Positions 47,695 to 59,726 are shown, counted from the first letter of the stretch. The stretch: 64,000 nucleotides of DNA from Amborella trichopoda (GCF_000471905.2 NW_006499824.1:864280-928279), one strand, 5' to 3'. Numbers and translations: made by a program. Notes: generated by a model not told the origin, from the sequence alone.

Positions 47695-49813
47695 TCATTG
47701 CATTAAGAGTTTAAAAATCTTGATATGCTTCCACAGCGATTCCATGTAATAGCTTCCGTTACGTTGAGCGTAAACTCCGCACTTGAAGTAATGAGAATGG
47801 CCTCCTCGATCCATCACCTCCAACTTTTGAACTCCATCTATGAAAACAATAACCTTGTGTGCATCCATATCGTGAATAACGTTGAGCTTGAACCATCTAT
47901 CATAAATATCTGAATCCAAGACTTGGGATTGGTAATACATGAGCTGACCATTGGAGACTGTGATCGCTAACGTCGTTGCGCCGTGCGCTGCGAGTAGGAT
48001 TTGCATGATGGCAACGCCTGTTGTCCGATTGGGAACGAAAGCGTGGCCTTCAAATTGCCATACACCCGAGGAATAATCGTATCCCTGCTCAAATAACTTT
48101 TAGTGCAGTTGTTAAAAAATGGATATGTAAACCTTTGTATTAAGGGATTGTATACAATGAGACCATCAACTTTTGATACAAGGAAGTCACAATTATTTAC
48201 AACCATCCGATGTGAAATCTGCTAGCTTGGATGTATCACAAAGCTCAGGAATTCTTTTGAAGCTTGAGCTTGGTCAATGAAATAACTGCATCCATCTAAT
48301 ATCACATCCAGTGGTCAAGATTAATTGTGAATACCTTATACCAAAGACAAATGGTCTTATTATATACTTTTCCTTGTATTAAAATAGGATGCGAGTAGGT
48401 GTGATTCAAGCAAAATATTAACTTGCATTGAGAATGTTGTCAAACCAACCGAAGAAAAAATCAATAGAAACCGGTGTCGAAAAATTCGGCGAGCTAACTT
48501 GGACTTGCTTGAGTAACTCGGACTCCCCACCCTAGCAAGTCCGAGTAACTTTTTTTATGTTTTCAATCATTTTGGCAGAGATTTGGCAAGTGATTTGGCC
48601 ATGAATGCTTACTTTTACATTTTCCTTACGTTCAACTACAAATTGATTTTTTCAAAATCCAGTTTTTTACTGTTTTTATTCTCATTTAGATGTGTTCTGC
48701 TTAATTTACTTTAAAGTTTTTTTCTATTTTTGTAGTATTCTTTTATTTTTTTTTATTTTTTATCACATTTTGGCTGGCCAGGCTCGGCCTGACTCAAGCC
48801 AAGTAATTAAGACTCAGCCACGTTATTAGGCTCAGCCATGGGCCAAGTCCTATCCCTGAGTCGTGGTTTATTCATGATAGAAAGAACCAATCTATCTAAT
48901 ATCAATACTCAACTAAAGATAAAATAATATAGCATAACAAAGGAGATCCCCATCCAAGGAACCAAACCACACACCTTTAATTCAGAAAATCAATTTCACA
49001 CCCATCTTAATGAATCAAGTTGCAAAATGAAGGGTATGGGTAATGCTTTCATGGGTAGGTTAGCTAATTTTGAACCATGGACATAGTAAGAACCCGACTG
49101 CTCTTGCCACCAAGAACTCAAAGACTGGCTTACAGACTTTGTAAGCTCATAGAACTGTCTTTACCAACCCCCGTTATACCATGTATTACACTATTTCTTG
49201 CTACCAACTGAGTCTTAATTAAGTCCAAGCTCCGGTGATCAGGTAAATTTGCTCCTTTTAATTTGAAAACTAATATAAAACGGTTCTTTTTCTTGTCTTT
49301 GTTTTTATTTAGTAGGCTTCGGAGCATTTTGCGACGATTTGCAAATAGATGAGAGAGAGAAACAGACCTAGTTGGAGCATGGAACACTTCCTAAAGCTAT
49401 TATCTAATGTACGAGGAAGACACTTGTATCACTCATGTTTAAATCGTTTGTCTATATGAGGCCTAAATATCTGAAGAATACAAATGAGAAACAGATTGCT
49501 CATCGATACTAACACTTATACGGATCTCGGTTCGGGGCTTCGTGGGGCTAGTTGGGGTGTGTGGCTTATCGTCGGCGAAGACCCACAATCTATAGACACC
49601 ACCACAAAAGCTAAAGCGTTGCTCCACTGGTACATCGTAAGGTCTCTGGACATCCAAATTCTGACTTTGTAGAGGAAGTTCAGTGAAGCCATATGTGGAA
49701 TCAGCAGATTGCACTGCGCTAACTCCAACTCTTAAAGAAGACACCACACAATGAAAAGTTAAAACTAATTTAAACAACCCCTTCTTCTCTATACTCGATG
49801 GCAGCTCTGCCAT
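47695..49813 (-). CDS. Citrate-binding-protein-like gene, copy 1 (alginate-lyase-2 fold)
   Basis: Two exons, 49813-49514 and 48084-47695 (stop TGA), joined in phase 0 give 229 aa, the usual size for the family. Residues 1-33 look like a signal peptide with hydrophobic core 'LFKLVLTFHCVVSSL'. The mature part has 'FTELPL', 'RPYDVPVEQRFSFCGGVYRLW', 'PRTEIR', 'GYDYSSGVWQFEGHAFVPN', 'IYDRWFKLNVIHD' and 'SHYFKCGVYAQRNGSYYMES'. This matches plant citrate-binding proteins, known from rubber-tree lutoids and related to family 7 polysaccharide lyases. Of the lyase motifs, R(T/S)E.R and YFK.GVY.Q are kept, but the central Q-I/V-H reads Q-I-L, so lyase activity is doubtful. I chose the ATG at 49813 over 49837 because a TATA box lies at 49851-49861, too close for the upstream one to be transcribed, and because copy 2 starts equivalently. 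Donor is GTTAGT; intron 1429 bp. Citrate binding and vacuolar location are inferred from the family. Confidence 0.86.
48470..48870. repeat. Repeat in the intron of citrate-binding copy 1
   Basis: Begins 'ggtgtcgaaaaattcggcgag' and has 'gacttgc', 'gactcagcc' and 'ggccaagtcc' repeats at both ends around an AT-rich core. A related sequence is in the intron of copy 2. Probably a small DNA element; ends not proven. Confidence 0.45.
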
Positions 49814-49850
49814 GTTTAGGGATATGGCATTCTCCACCTTGGTGGGTCAA

Positions 49851-49861
49851 CCTTATATACC
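49851..49861 (-). promoter_or_regulatory. TATA box of citrate-binding copy 1
   Basis: Minus strand GGTATATAAGG lies about 40 nt before the chosen ATG at 49813. The equivalent site in copy 2 is at 59655-59663. Confidence 0.65.
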
Positions 49862-49872
49862 ATATATGTTAA

Positions 49873-50165
49873 GGACCCAGTTTCTATGCGGCCAAGCCCG
49901 TATATATAGAAATGTGGGCCTATTAATAAATTGATTTTTGAGATGGATTTTTGGGCTTGATTAATCTCTAACATGGAGATCGTGATGAAAAAATAAGTAA
50001 TTTTTAAAATTAGAAATAATAATTCTAATAAGAAAACATTTGTACCGTTAGTTTTCATTATTTTTAGATGGAACACCTACTTGTATCCATCTTTGAGATG
50101 GATGCTTTACACTTTTTGGACCACATATGTAATCATGCGGTCCAGCCCGCATGAAACAATTTTCC
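49873..50165. mobile_element. Mutator-like miniature element at the promoter of citrate-binding copy 1
   Basis: Flanked by an exact 9-bp duplication ATATGTTAA (49864-49872 and 50166-50174), the Mutator-type length. Ends are imperfect inverted repeats with 'TTTC(t)ATGCGG' near both termini. It is 293 bp and non-coding. A second copy, in opposite orientation, is at 52389-52696. The corresponding site at copy 2 (about 59663-59672) is empty and reads 'tacatgttaaatagg'. Confidence 0.82.
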
Positions 50166-50174
50166 ATATGTTAA

Positions 50175-51500
50175 ATAGGGATACGGTATTCTCCACCTTG
50201 GGTGGTGTGAAAATTGTTGAGAGGCTGTTTGGTTCTTATGGGGTAGGTTGATTTCTCGAGGTATGCAATATGATGAGTTTTATTAGCCTTCATTATTAAT
50301 TTAGTAGGAGCAAATGTAGTCTTCACTCTTCTAATAAAATGAAGTAAAAATGGAAGGAACCTGATCTATATCTGCTTCTTTTTTCTATTATAGATAATCT
50401 CATCTAGTCATATTCATATATAAAATGTGAACCCGATCTCCTTTTTTGATTGATTATTTCTCTCATTGTTCATATATAGAATTTGAACCCGAACACCCTT
50501 TCTGATTCATTATTTCTATCTTAATGGTCATTGTCTTCTATTTCAGCATATTGATTTTTGCGTATTCTTTTTTTATTTTCTATCTTTTCATGTAAGGATT
50601 CTGTCTATTTCTGCACATACGATTTACAAATAAGGCAGCGTTTAGCATTTCAAAATTCAAACCAAGAAACTGTGGAATTTCTTATTTTGGTACTAAACGT
50701 TTTTTTATCAACTAAGTTTACTTTTCGAAGAGCAACTGCAATTACAATGATGGAAATCGGGCTTGGGTTTAAGAGGTTAGCCGTTGGCGTCAGCAGTGCT
50801 ACATCTCAAGTTCAATTCCTGCTATTGTACTACCAAAAAAAAAGAAAACTCAAATACAATGATCTAATAAAAATATCTATAGTAAAATCAAGTAAAGAGC
50901 TGTCCTTTAGTATCACACTTAACTAGGTACTGATCCCTTTTTATGTTTCTTTAATCTTAAATATGTCGAACCCTCAGCCTCCCCCAGTGCAAACACTTGT
51001 TTGGATGATTTCATGCAAGGATGGTTTGAAATTGAATGATTCACAGATGGACACATGTGGAAAGCAGTCAACCATATTAGGTTTAGTCCCTAATTCTACA
51101 AACAATTTAAAGAGCGCACAGCCTGCTCTCAGGGGAACAAACTGTACACTGACCCCCTCGAGCAAAAGAGCTACCTGGGAGCATTTTTCCGGTCTGAAAT
51201 TTTGGCTTCCAAATTAAAAGATCAATATTCTCCAAAAAAAAAAAAAACAAATTTTTTTTTTTGAGTTTCTAAACACTCAAATCTAACCAATGGTCAACAT
51301 CCTCTTTTGATTCTTTTTCAGGCATATACAAGGAGATATTTTATTATTATTATTATTATTACTATTATTATTTTTCTTCTTCCCCTTGACGTTGGTTGGA
51401 GGTTGAGGGGTTCTAGGTATCAACATAGGATTTTATAGGAGGGAGCAAATTCTGGCTATGCTTCTTAGGACTATATAATATTTTTACATCTTTTTATTAA
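50175..51500. repeat. Upstream region of copy 1, duplicated upstream of copy 2
   Basis: 50190-50290 matches 59725-59815 ('gaggctgtttggttctta.ggggtagg'). 50750-51085 matches 60390-60785, including 'cctcggcctcccccagtg'. No gene is recognised. Confidence 0.75.
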
Positions 51501-51839
51501 AGAAAAAGTTTATATAGAGCCCACCTAAAAAATTTCACTGAAAGAGGCTGATTTGATACCCAAATATCTTCAAATTGATCATCTAGATATCAAGATGCAT
51601 GGACATTAGAAAAAAATGGATTTCAAGTTTTGGAAATAGTGCATCTTATTACGTATTTTGGGACCGTCGATATCAAGATTTGCAAGTTTTCATAGATTTA
51701 CTTGATCTACACTAGTTTTTAAACTTAAAATTTTATAATTAAATATGAAAATATACTTTAAGGCCATAAAAAAGACTTCCAATATTGAAACCGTATTTCT
51801 CGATACTATTTGAAGGTGGGCTCTATACAACCCGCACCC
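51501..51839. mobile_element. Mutator-like miniature element
   Basis: Exact 9-bp duplication TTTTATTAA (51492-51500 and 51840-51848). Terminal inverted repeats of 25 bp match well over their inner part TATAGAGCCCACC. 339 bp, non-coding. It lies in a part of the copy 1 block that is absent from copy 2, so it probably inserted after the duplication. Confidence 0.82.
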
Positions 51840-52388
51840 TTTTATTAATATTGGGAGTGGAATCATATTTTTAAGAGTAGTTGTAAACCTTTTTAACAAT
51901 TCAATACTTGTACCTGCTCGCAAATCACATTGACTAAAGACAAACAATAGTTGTTTAGTAATAATAACAAGGAAATGTATTTCACACTAGAAATTTGGGT
52001 TTACCATAGTATGCCCAGCACCTCGAGAGCCATCCGATGTCAACAATAGACGATTGAGGCGCAACTTACCCTCTATAGGTCAATCAGAAAAGCGAAAATG
52101 GCACTCCTAAGCCGTTGTTTGATGACATCAGATGTCTGGGAAGGTACTAGCCACGTGTAAAAAACCAAGTGCTTGCATTATATTCAGGGATAAAAAAAAA
52201 ACTATTTTTTTTTCTTAATATAGAAGTCACAATCATTTTCACTCATTAGATGTCAAATTAAATGGCTTGGGGTAAGTCACAAAGTTCAAGAGATTTTTTT
52301 TTTTTTGGAACTTACGACACTCTTACAACCACCTAATTTGGAATTTAAGGGACAAGAATGATTGTGGCCTGTATGTACAAAACATCAA

Positions 52389-52696
52389 GGAAAATTGTTT
52401 GATGCGGGCTGGAACGCATAACTATATATACAGTCCAAAAATGTAAAGCATCTATCTTTAAGATGGATGCAAGTAGGTGTTCCATCTAAAAAAAATGGAA
52501 ACTAACGGTCCAAATATTTTCTTATTAGAAATATTATTTCAGGTTTTTTTAATTTATTTAGTTTTTGATATTCATGATCTCAATGTTTTAGATTACATGT
52601 CCTTAAAAATTAAGTCCAAAATCCATCTCAAAAATAAATTTATTAATAAGCACGCATTTCTAGATATACGGGCTTGACCGCATATAAATCGAGTCC
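52389..52696. mobile_element. Mutator-like miniature element, second member of the 49873 family
   Basis: Starts 'ggaaaattgtttgatgcgggc' and ends (reverse complement) 'ggactcgatttatatgcggtc', matching the termini of 49873-50165 in inverted orientation. Flanks aaacatcaa and aaacataag agree at 7 of 9. Confidence 0.75.
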
Positions 52697-53179
52697 AAAC
52701 ATAAGTGGTCTCTTTGTAAACAATCTCTTATATTCGTAACCTAAATAACAACAATAGGAATTATATTAATAATTTATACATCCCATGCTTTCAGTGATTA
52801 TAACCATATGCATTTGGAAGGTGAAAGATAGCAGGGTGGATTTAATTGTTAAAAGTGGTTGTCAAATAAAAACTCTGTGATAAGATTAATTCCTCCAAAA
52901 CCAAAAATAATCATAGGAGTGGTTGGTTAGGACTCATGACATCTTTACCCCTATAACATTGTTACAGGATGCTTGGTCCTAGGTCACTAAAAAATTCGGC
53001 TAGTTGTGTAAGTAGCTAAGCTATTTTGTTTTGGGAAACTCTTATTTGCTGAACTACCTCAAAAAAAAGTAAAATAAATAAATAAATAAATTTATAGGTG
53101 TCATTTGTATTAGGCTAAGGCCCTAAACAATCAAAGTAAGACACACGTTCAAATGATGTCGAAAGATGTTGTTTCTGAT

Positions 53180-53590
53180 AGTATAAATATTTGTGATGGC
53201 CTGAAAATTTATTTTCATCGCTAATTATAAAATTTAAAGCTTCAAAAGCAGTGTAGATCAGATCTATGAACACTTGAAAACTATTGAAAATCGATGGTCC
53301 AAAAAATGCGATGCACTATTTCCAAGACTTGAAACCCATTTTTTCTCATGTTTGCATATCATGAAGTCAAAATGATCGATTTGAGGGATTTTGAACATCA
53401 AAACAACCTCTTCTAGTGAATTTTTGAGGTAAATCTTAATTTGATTGTTTAAAGCCTCACTCTCATATTAACTTTCTCCATATTTTACTTGTTTTGTTCG
53501 ATGTGCTTCTTTTACTTTGGGGTAAAGTGGGATTTGGAACACTTCCCTCCATGAAAACTTGGAGCAGTTACAGGTGGAGAGCTTTGACAC
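53180..53590. repeat. Dispersed AT-rich repeat, copy matching 63590-64000
   Basis: Directly repeated at the right edge of the window over about 400 bp, from 'tttgtgatgg.ctgaaa' to 'cttccctccatgaaaact.gga'. The interior is related, inverted, to 51501-51839. Confidence 0.85.
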
Positions 53591-54669
53591 CATTTTGAGG
53601 AAATATGTGAAGGCCTCTCAGAGAAGGTGAAAGCTGCAGTTCAACTATGAATTTGTCTAATATGGGGAGCCACATTGTAAAGGACAAAGTCCTTGCCTTT
53701 TTTTCATTAAAACTAACAGCTTCATCTCTTCTGCCAAAAACAAAAAACAAAAAAAGAGAAAGTGAGTAAATAACTAAATACCTAATTTAATAAATAAAAT
53801 AGGGAAAGTACACCATTTACTTTTGACAAAGGGGATCACATTTATTTCTAACCATCGGTTAAGGGTATGTTTCAATAAAAAAAAAAGTTGAACTTTGTGC
53901 ATTGTTTTTATTGTCCAAATTTTAAATATAATGACTAAAGATGATGTGACATTTTTGTATAAAAAATAAAAGATCTCATAGTATATATATATATACTCAA
54001 TAAAATAAGTAAAAAAGATTGTATGGTTGTTTGGAACCAAATTGGTTAGGTCCATTAAGGGTATTTGATGGATCCTAGTACTACCCAATTATGATTCTAG
54101 CACTCTAGGATAAAATTCAATTAAAACAAGGGAAAATTATAGATATCCCCATAGGCACATGCCATTCCCAATGTTTTTAGAAAAAATTACGTTTGTGCCA
54201 CATTTAATATGCTAGATACGGATTGATTCAAATTTATAGAAAATTCATGTGAAGGTCCATTTAATTTTTTTTCGTTTTATTTTTTGGTTTGATGTCGAAA
54301 ACATCGAACCACTTTTATATTTTATTTTTAATTTTTTTTGAAATATAGGAACCAATCTGAAATTTAAATCCTCTCACCGCCCTGTACTTTGTATTTATTT
54401 TTTAAAGTATATAGTCCGGTACTCAAAAGCATCGGACCAAAACTTATAAAAAAAAAACCGCACACCACCAACATTTTTTTAAAAAAAAAAATTCGTTTCC
54501 TTGATCTCATGAGCCCACTCTTACTTTTCTGAAATGATTCTATCTCAGCTCTTAGACTTCTCGAAATTTTGTCAAACATTAAACTTTTTCCTTGTACACC
54601 AGGGTCTTTATGCTCACGTGGACCACCTAAGACATTAAGTCAGTCGATCCGATATTGTAGACATTTGAC

Positions 54670-55179
54670 CGGTGTTCGTAAAATCGAACCCGAACCGTAA
54701 ACCGGACATGGCCTAGAAGCGGTTTAACCTACCTAACCAATAAACCGGCTGATTCAACCGCTCTAATCGGGCAAGTCCCGGGCGGCAAAAAAAGTGTAGA
54801 AAAAAATAAAAAAATTTAAAAACTACTAAAATATGAAAAACATATAAAGAAGGATTAAAACAAAACATGAAAAAATGGATTTTAACCTAATTTATATTTT
54901 TCAATGGCTATTTTTAAAATTTTCTAAAAGAGATGGGAAAATATAAAAGTGAGTATTAATGACCAAAACAATTTATAATCTTTACCATAATGTAAAGAAT
55001 ATTTAAAAATGCATTACAAGTCGAATTCCTTATTCCTGATAATTTATATACATTTTTTTAATTTTTTTTTTTTAAATACCGGTTGATCACCCTAATTGCC
55101 CAAAACCAGAACCGGCCACTGGCCGATTCCGATCTAACCGAGCGGTTAGCAGTTAGATCGGATGATTTTGTGAACAATG
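54670..55179. mobile_element. hAT-type miniature element in the left arm
   Basis: Exact 8-bp duplication CATTTGAC (54662-54669 and 55180-55187). Ends: left CGGTGTTCGTAAAATC, right (reverse complement) CATTGTTCACAAAATC. Subterminal 'aaccgg' and 'gaaccg' motifs. The right arm of the inverted duplication lacks it (empty site near 63230). Confidence 0.88.
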
Positions 55180-55893
55180 CATTTGACTACCCTATCATGT
55201 GCATTAAAAATTTATGAGGGATGGCCGGTCCAATATTTTCAATATCCCTACACTTCAAAACCATAAATAAATATATAAATGAATAAACAATCCAATATTT
55301 GGAACAATTTGGGGCAAAATAGAAAAAAGAAGAGGGGCATGGGGTTTGGGCTTTACGAAAACAAAATAAATCCCCACTTTGAATTCTAGTCCAGAAAGAA
55401 TTTTGGGCTTCAAAAATCTCTATGATGGCTCTAAAATCAATTTCCAATACCGATTATGAAATTTGAAGTTCAAAAAATGGTGTAGATTTTGCAAATCCAT
55501 GAACACTTATTTTAGGGCGAAATGTACAATCTAGATAATATGTTACATTACACACTATTTTTAGATTTTGAAATCTTATTTTTTTCACAACCATAATGGT
55601 CGAGATGATCGATTTGAAGGTCATCTAATGCCAGAAATTGCAATTTTTGGTGGATTTTGAGGTTAGATTTTGCATATTTTGATAGAGCAACAGCCATATC
55701 AAATCATTTTCATTTAAAGAAAAACGTCAGTCCGAAGTTCAAATATCGGACCTTGTAATAGCATGTAATAGTTCCACAAAATTGTAATCAATCCATAGTT
55801 AAGTATTTTAATACAGTATGGACATAATTTTTCCTACTTTTTAAACTACACTACTAATCTCCACTATTATTTATTTTTGCATTCACTCCCCCT

Positions 55894-55911
55894 CCCCCCC
55901 CCCCCCCCCCC
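55894..55911. repeat. Poly-C tract (18 C)
   Basis: A run of 18 cytosines inside a longer C-rich stretch (55888-55920). Long G/C homopolymers are rare in plant DNA and prone to length error. Confidence 0.95.
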
Positions 55912-55975
55912 GCCCCCACCAAGAAAACAAGCCACGTTCTTTTACTCATTTCCCGCGATCAAAGCCAATCCAACA

Positions 55976-56782
55976 TGTTGTGCATGGAAGTTCTAAACCC
56001 TACGGGTTGATTTTTGACAAATAAAGTATGAGAAATAAAGTATGAAACACATACAACAAAAACACAAAGATTCACGTGGTTCACTCCAAAATGGCTGCAT
56101 CCACGGGTACGGTAAACATAAATTCACTATACTAATGAAAGTCACATCAAAGATTTTGGAACAAACCTCGACAAAAATACAGTCAAGCAAATTTTTTTAA
56201 ACCCGCTCTCCCAAACGGTACCATGCAGATCTCTCATCTCTATTTCATAACTAGACCACTGTCTAACTAGACCACTGTCTAGGAAGAGAACAACTTTGAG
56301 AGCAAACGAGACTTTATTTCACTAAAAAAGGGAAACAATCCAATATCTCAATGGGAACCACTTCTTTACAAGAAGCAAGCCTCTCAATCTTCATGTGGCA
56401 CAATCACAATATTTCTCTTCATAGAAAACACTCTTCTCTAAGAGGGAATTGCATCTTATGCACATGAGGCACTACCTCATTCTCTCTAGAGGAACCACCA
56501 TTCCCATATGGTGGCCCAAATACGGCACACAAATTCTAAGCACTTTCATCTTATACATATATGATTAGGAAGTCATACTAAATAGGAAACTTCCTATTAA
56601 TGTTACATATATCTAAAAAGACCAAGAAATATATCTAAAAGTTCTAAACTATTTTGGAATTCTATTTCATTTAGTAAACTTATAAATTATCAATATTAAT
56701 CTCACATAATAAGGAAATATCTCAATCCACATAATATGGGATTTCCTTATGTGGGTGATTTTGGATGGCACCAAATCCAACA
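55976..56782. mobile_element. Solo LTR of a Copia-type retrotransposon
   Basis: Starts TGTTG, ends CAACA, and is flanked by the exact 5-bp duplication CAACA (55971-55975 and 56783-56787). Internal 'agattcacgtgg.tcac' and 'atccacgg' recall the 'agatttacgtgg' blocks of the LTRs at 8827 and 13870. No internal retroelement sequence; the partner arm has an empty site near 62450. About 807 bp. Confidence 0.8.
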
Positions 56783-57010
56783 CAACACACTATCTGTCGG
56801 ATCAGCTTCATTTGAAATAAAAGAAAACATGGGGAGTTGGGTGCAAAATTAAATGAGAGAAATGTTGATTATAAAGAGTATTTTCATCATAATAAATAAC
56901 TGTTTTAGGATGTGGGTATAAAAATAAATAGTATTGAGGATCATAATATGGTTTAAAGAGTGTTGGGTAGCATGCCTAAAAAGTTGCATCCATGGGGTAT
57001 CTATAATATT

Positions 57011-58295
57011 TTCTTAAAAATAAAAATCCTTAATACTAAAAAGAACAGATTGGGAGCTAGAAAGTGCCCCAATCGTTTTTCTTTCTTTTTAAATTCATCT
57101 TAGTGTTCAATAAATTTTGAGAAAGTTCGAGGTATTCCCCCTAAGGTGTTATTGACTGCAGAAACATGTGAAATTTTGGCCAGGGGTACACGAACCCAAT
57201 AAATAATAGCTAATGGACCAGGGAAGGTATTCGGCCCAGCACCCCCTCTTCAAAATCTATCAAAAACATAAGAACCAAAATTTGAGCTCCAGGATTATGA
57301 AATATGAAATAATGGAATTTAAGCCCTAAACTAGTCCATCTTAACTACTCTCTCCACACCTATTTTGGACCATCCAGTTCAATGGACCTTAGATCCATCA
57401 TCTTTTCATCATTTAGGTGCTCCAAAATCATGGATTTGCCCGTGTTTTCATCATTTAGGTGCTCCAAAACCATGGATTCAAGCAAATAGTATTCGTTTAT
57501 TTTGTTGGGGGAGGGGGAGACGCATAATTTTGGTGATTTAAGCTAGACACATTAAATAATAGAACACCCGTCTCGTCAATAGTAAAACGATGTTAGGGTA
57601 GCAGGATGCCACAGCATGATGTTTATAGTTGAGCAAGATGCCATAACATGATATTTATAGTTCCATTTCTACTACAGTACCAAGTTAACATTGGGTGGGG
57701 GGATCACTGAAATTTGGCTCAAACCTAGACAAAATTACAAACGAATGTTATATTCATCAAAATTTGGGGCCTAAAATATTGAAACATTAATTAAAATAAT
57801 TAATTGACCAAAATATCCTTAAAAAATTTAGGGGTACTTTTGTCAATTTATTGTCATATTTTATTTTAGGTGTGTTTGATTGAGAGTTATGAATGCCTAA
57901 AATTTCATATTAATCTGATTTATAAACGTCATTAAAATTAATACCTTGCGTAATTGCAACTGTCCATTTTTTTTTTTTATCTCATGTGTAATTGTAATTG
58001 TCCATTTCTTTCTTTTTTTTGTTTTTTTTTTGTTTTTGAGTAGATCAGTGGATACAGTTGAAATAATTAGTGGCTTTTGGATGCTTAAGTGGCTTCTACC
58101 ACCCTAATCTAAAATCCATTACCAACTGTCCATTTTCTTCCTTTCCAATATATTTGAACATTGATTGCGCAATATTTACGTGGCCAAGCGATGCAGGCAC
58201 TATAATTTTCAGTGAAAACTTTTGGGAAGGTTCTTTCCTTCTGATATTTGTACATACTCATGGAAAGCATGAAAAAGAAACACCCCTTCATTGCA
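57011..58295. repeat. Downstream flank of citrate-binding copy 2, shared with copy 1 and the pseudogene
   Basis: No gene. 57780-57910 matches 46140-46270 directly and 61530-61700 inverted. 58130-58290 matches the 3' flank of the pseudogene in reverse. 57960-58040 holds T-rich tracts. Confidence 0.7.
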
Positions 58296-59614
58296 TTAAA
58301 GCTTAAAAATCTTGATATCCTTCCACCATGATTCCATGTAGTAGCTTTCGTTATTTGCTCCATAAACACCGAACTTGAAGTAGTGAGAACTTCCTCCTTG
58401 GTCCTTCACCTCCAAGTTTTGAACCCCATCTACCAAAACAATCACACTGTGTGTGATCATATCGTGAATGACATTGAGCTTGAACCATCGATCATAAATA
58501 TGTGAAGCCAAGAGTTGGGATCCGTAATACATGAGCTGACCATTGTAGATCCTGAGCTGCAATGTCGTTGCCGCATGGTCCTTCACCGCGTTTTTTATTT
58601 GCATGATGGTAACACCCGTTGTCCTGTTGGGAACGAAGGCATGGCCTTCAAATTGCCATAAACCCGACGAGTAATCGTATCCCTGCTCAAAGAACCTTTA
58701 GTAAAGTAGTAAAAAAATCGAGTCAAGCTATTGTCCAAGCCCAAGTCCCCCAAGTCTGACTCAGGCAAGTCCAATTCAGACCGGGTTGTTTTCAACAAAA
58801 AGGATTTAAAATCAGGAGACAGGTAGTTCTAGGGTTTTCCCACCTAGAATGACCAGGTTCCTAATCATGTCTAACATGGTCAAGTCCCAAGTAGGACCGA
58901 GCGATTTTTCAACCCCAGCGGCTATCTCTCTAGCAGGTTGACCATCGAATGCTTCTTATAACTTTATTTTCTAGTAACCCTTAGAAAAATGTTCTTCTAA
59001 AGAAGTGAGACACCTCCATCTAAAATTTTGATAAATGTGGCTGTCCTTCATGATCTTCTGTTATTATACTAGAGGCTCCTTTTCCTCTTCTCCCATGGTT
59101 GGATTATGCTAGATCGAGTAAAACCATCAACAGGATCATTTACAAAATAATTAAAAAGGAAAGAAAGGAAAAGAAAAACCAAGAACAAACACTTCCTGCA
59201 ACTATTTACTAATGGACTGGGAAGAGAATGCTATCACCCATGTATAAATGGCATGTCTAAACAAGGCCTAGTATCAGAATTCAAGAGAGACAGAGATTGT
59301 TCATCGATACTTACACTTATTCGAATCTCAGTTCGAGGCTTTGTATTGCTAGTTGGGGTGTGTGGCTTATCGTCAGCAAATACCCACATTCTATAGACTC
59401 CACCGCAAAAGCTAAAGCGTTGCTCTGCTGCTACATCATAAGGTCTTTGGATATTCAAATTCCGACTATGTAGAGGAAGTTCAGTGAAGCCATATGTGGA
59501 ATCAGCAGTTTGCAATGCACCGACTCGCACTATTAAAGAAGACACCACAAAAAGAAAAGCTGTGACTAAGTTAAGCAATTCCAACTTCACTTTACTCAGT
59601 GAGAGCCTTGCCAT
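58296..59614 (-). CDS. Citrate-binding-protein-like gene, copy 2 (alginate-lyase-2 fold)
   Basis: Two exons, 59614-59315 and 58682-58296, phase 0, 228 aa. The layout is that of copy 1: signal peptide with core 'LLNLVTAFLFVVSSLIV', then 'FTELPL', 'RPYDVAAEQRFSFCGGVYRMW', 'PRTEIR', 'GYDYSSGLWQFEGHAFVPN', 'IYDRWFKLNVIHD' and 'SHYFKFGVYGANNESYYMES'. The donor is a perfect GTAAGT; the intron is 632 bp, less than half that of copy 1. The lyase Q-I-H site reads Q-I-K, and the last Gln of YFK.GVY.Q is also lost, so it has moved further from lyases than copy 1. Both reading frames are intact. A TATA box (59655-59663) lies about 41 nt before the start. Upstream there is a 135-bp tandem duplication. An in-frame ATG further upstream (59689) precedes the TATA box and was rejected as the start. 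Confidence 0.86.
58708..58920. repeat. Repeat in the intron of citrate-binding copy 2
   Basis: Related to the repeat in the copy 1 intron: the right end (reverse complement) 'ggggttgaaaaatcgctcgg' resembles 'ggtgtcgaaaaattcggcg'. Contains 'caagtcc' and 'aagtcccaag' repeats. Confidence 0.45.
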
Positions 59615-59654
59615 GTTCAGGGATAGAGCATTAATCCACCATGGGTGGGTTAAT

Positions 59655-59663
59655 CTTATATAC
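59655..59663 (-). promoter_or_regulatory. TATA box of citrate-binding copy 2
   Basis: Minus strand GTATATAAG about 41 nt before the ATG at 59614, at the same place as in copy 1. Confidence 0.6.
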
Positions 59664-59726
59664 ATGTTAAATAGGTTATACTTTATCATTCTGATTTTAT
59701 TTGTTTCTTGGCATGGCTGGTCATTA

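Larger units (their letters stand above)
54420..58430. repeat. Left arm of a large imperfect inverted duplication
   Basis: Segments match the reverse complement of 60965-63560: 54440-54660 with 63180-63440, 55300-55760 with 62580-63000, 56790-58300 with 61090-62445, and 58300-58430 with 60965-61090. The arm is longer than its partner because of a hAT element (54670-55179) and a solo LTR (55976-56782). Confidence 0.8.

Noticed and set aside
49814..49837. Upstream in-frame ATG for citrate-binding copy 1
   Set aside because: It lies only about 15 nt from the TATA box, so it should precede the transcription start, and the extra residues are not shared with copy 2.
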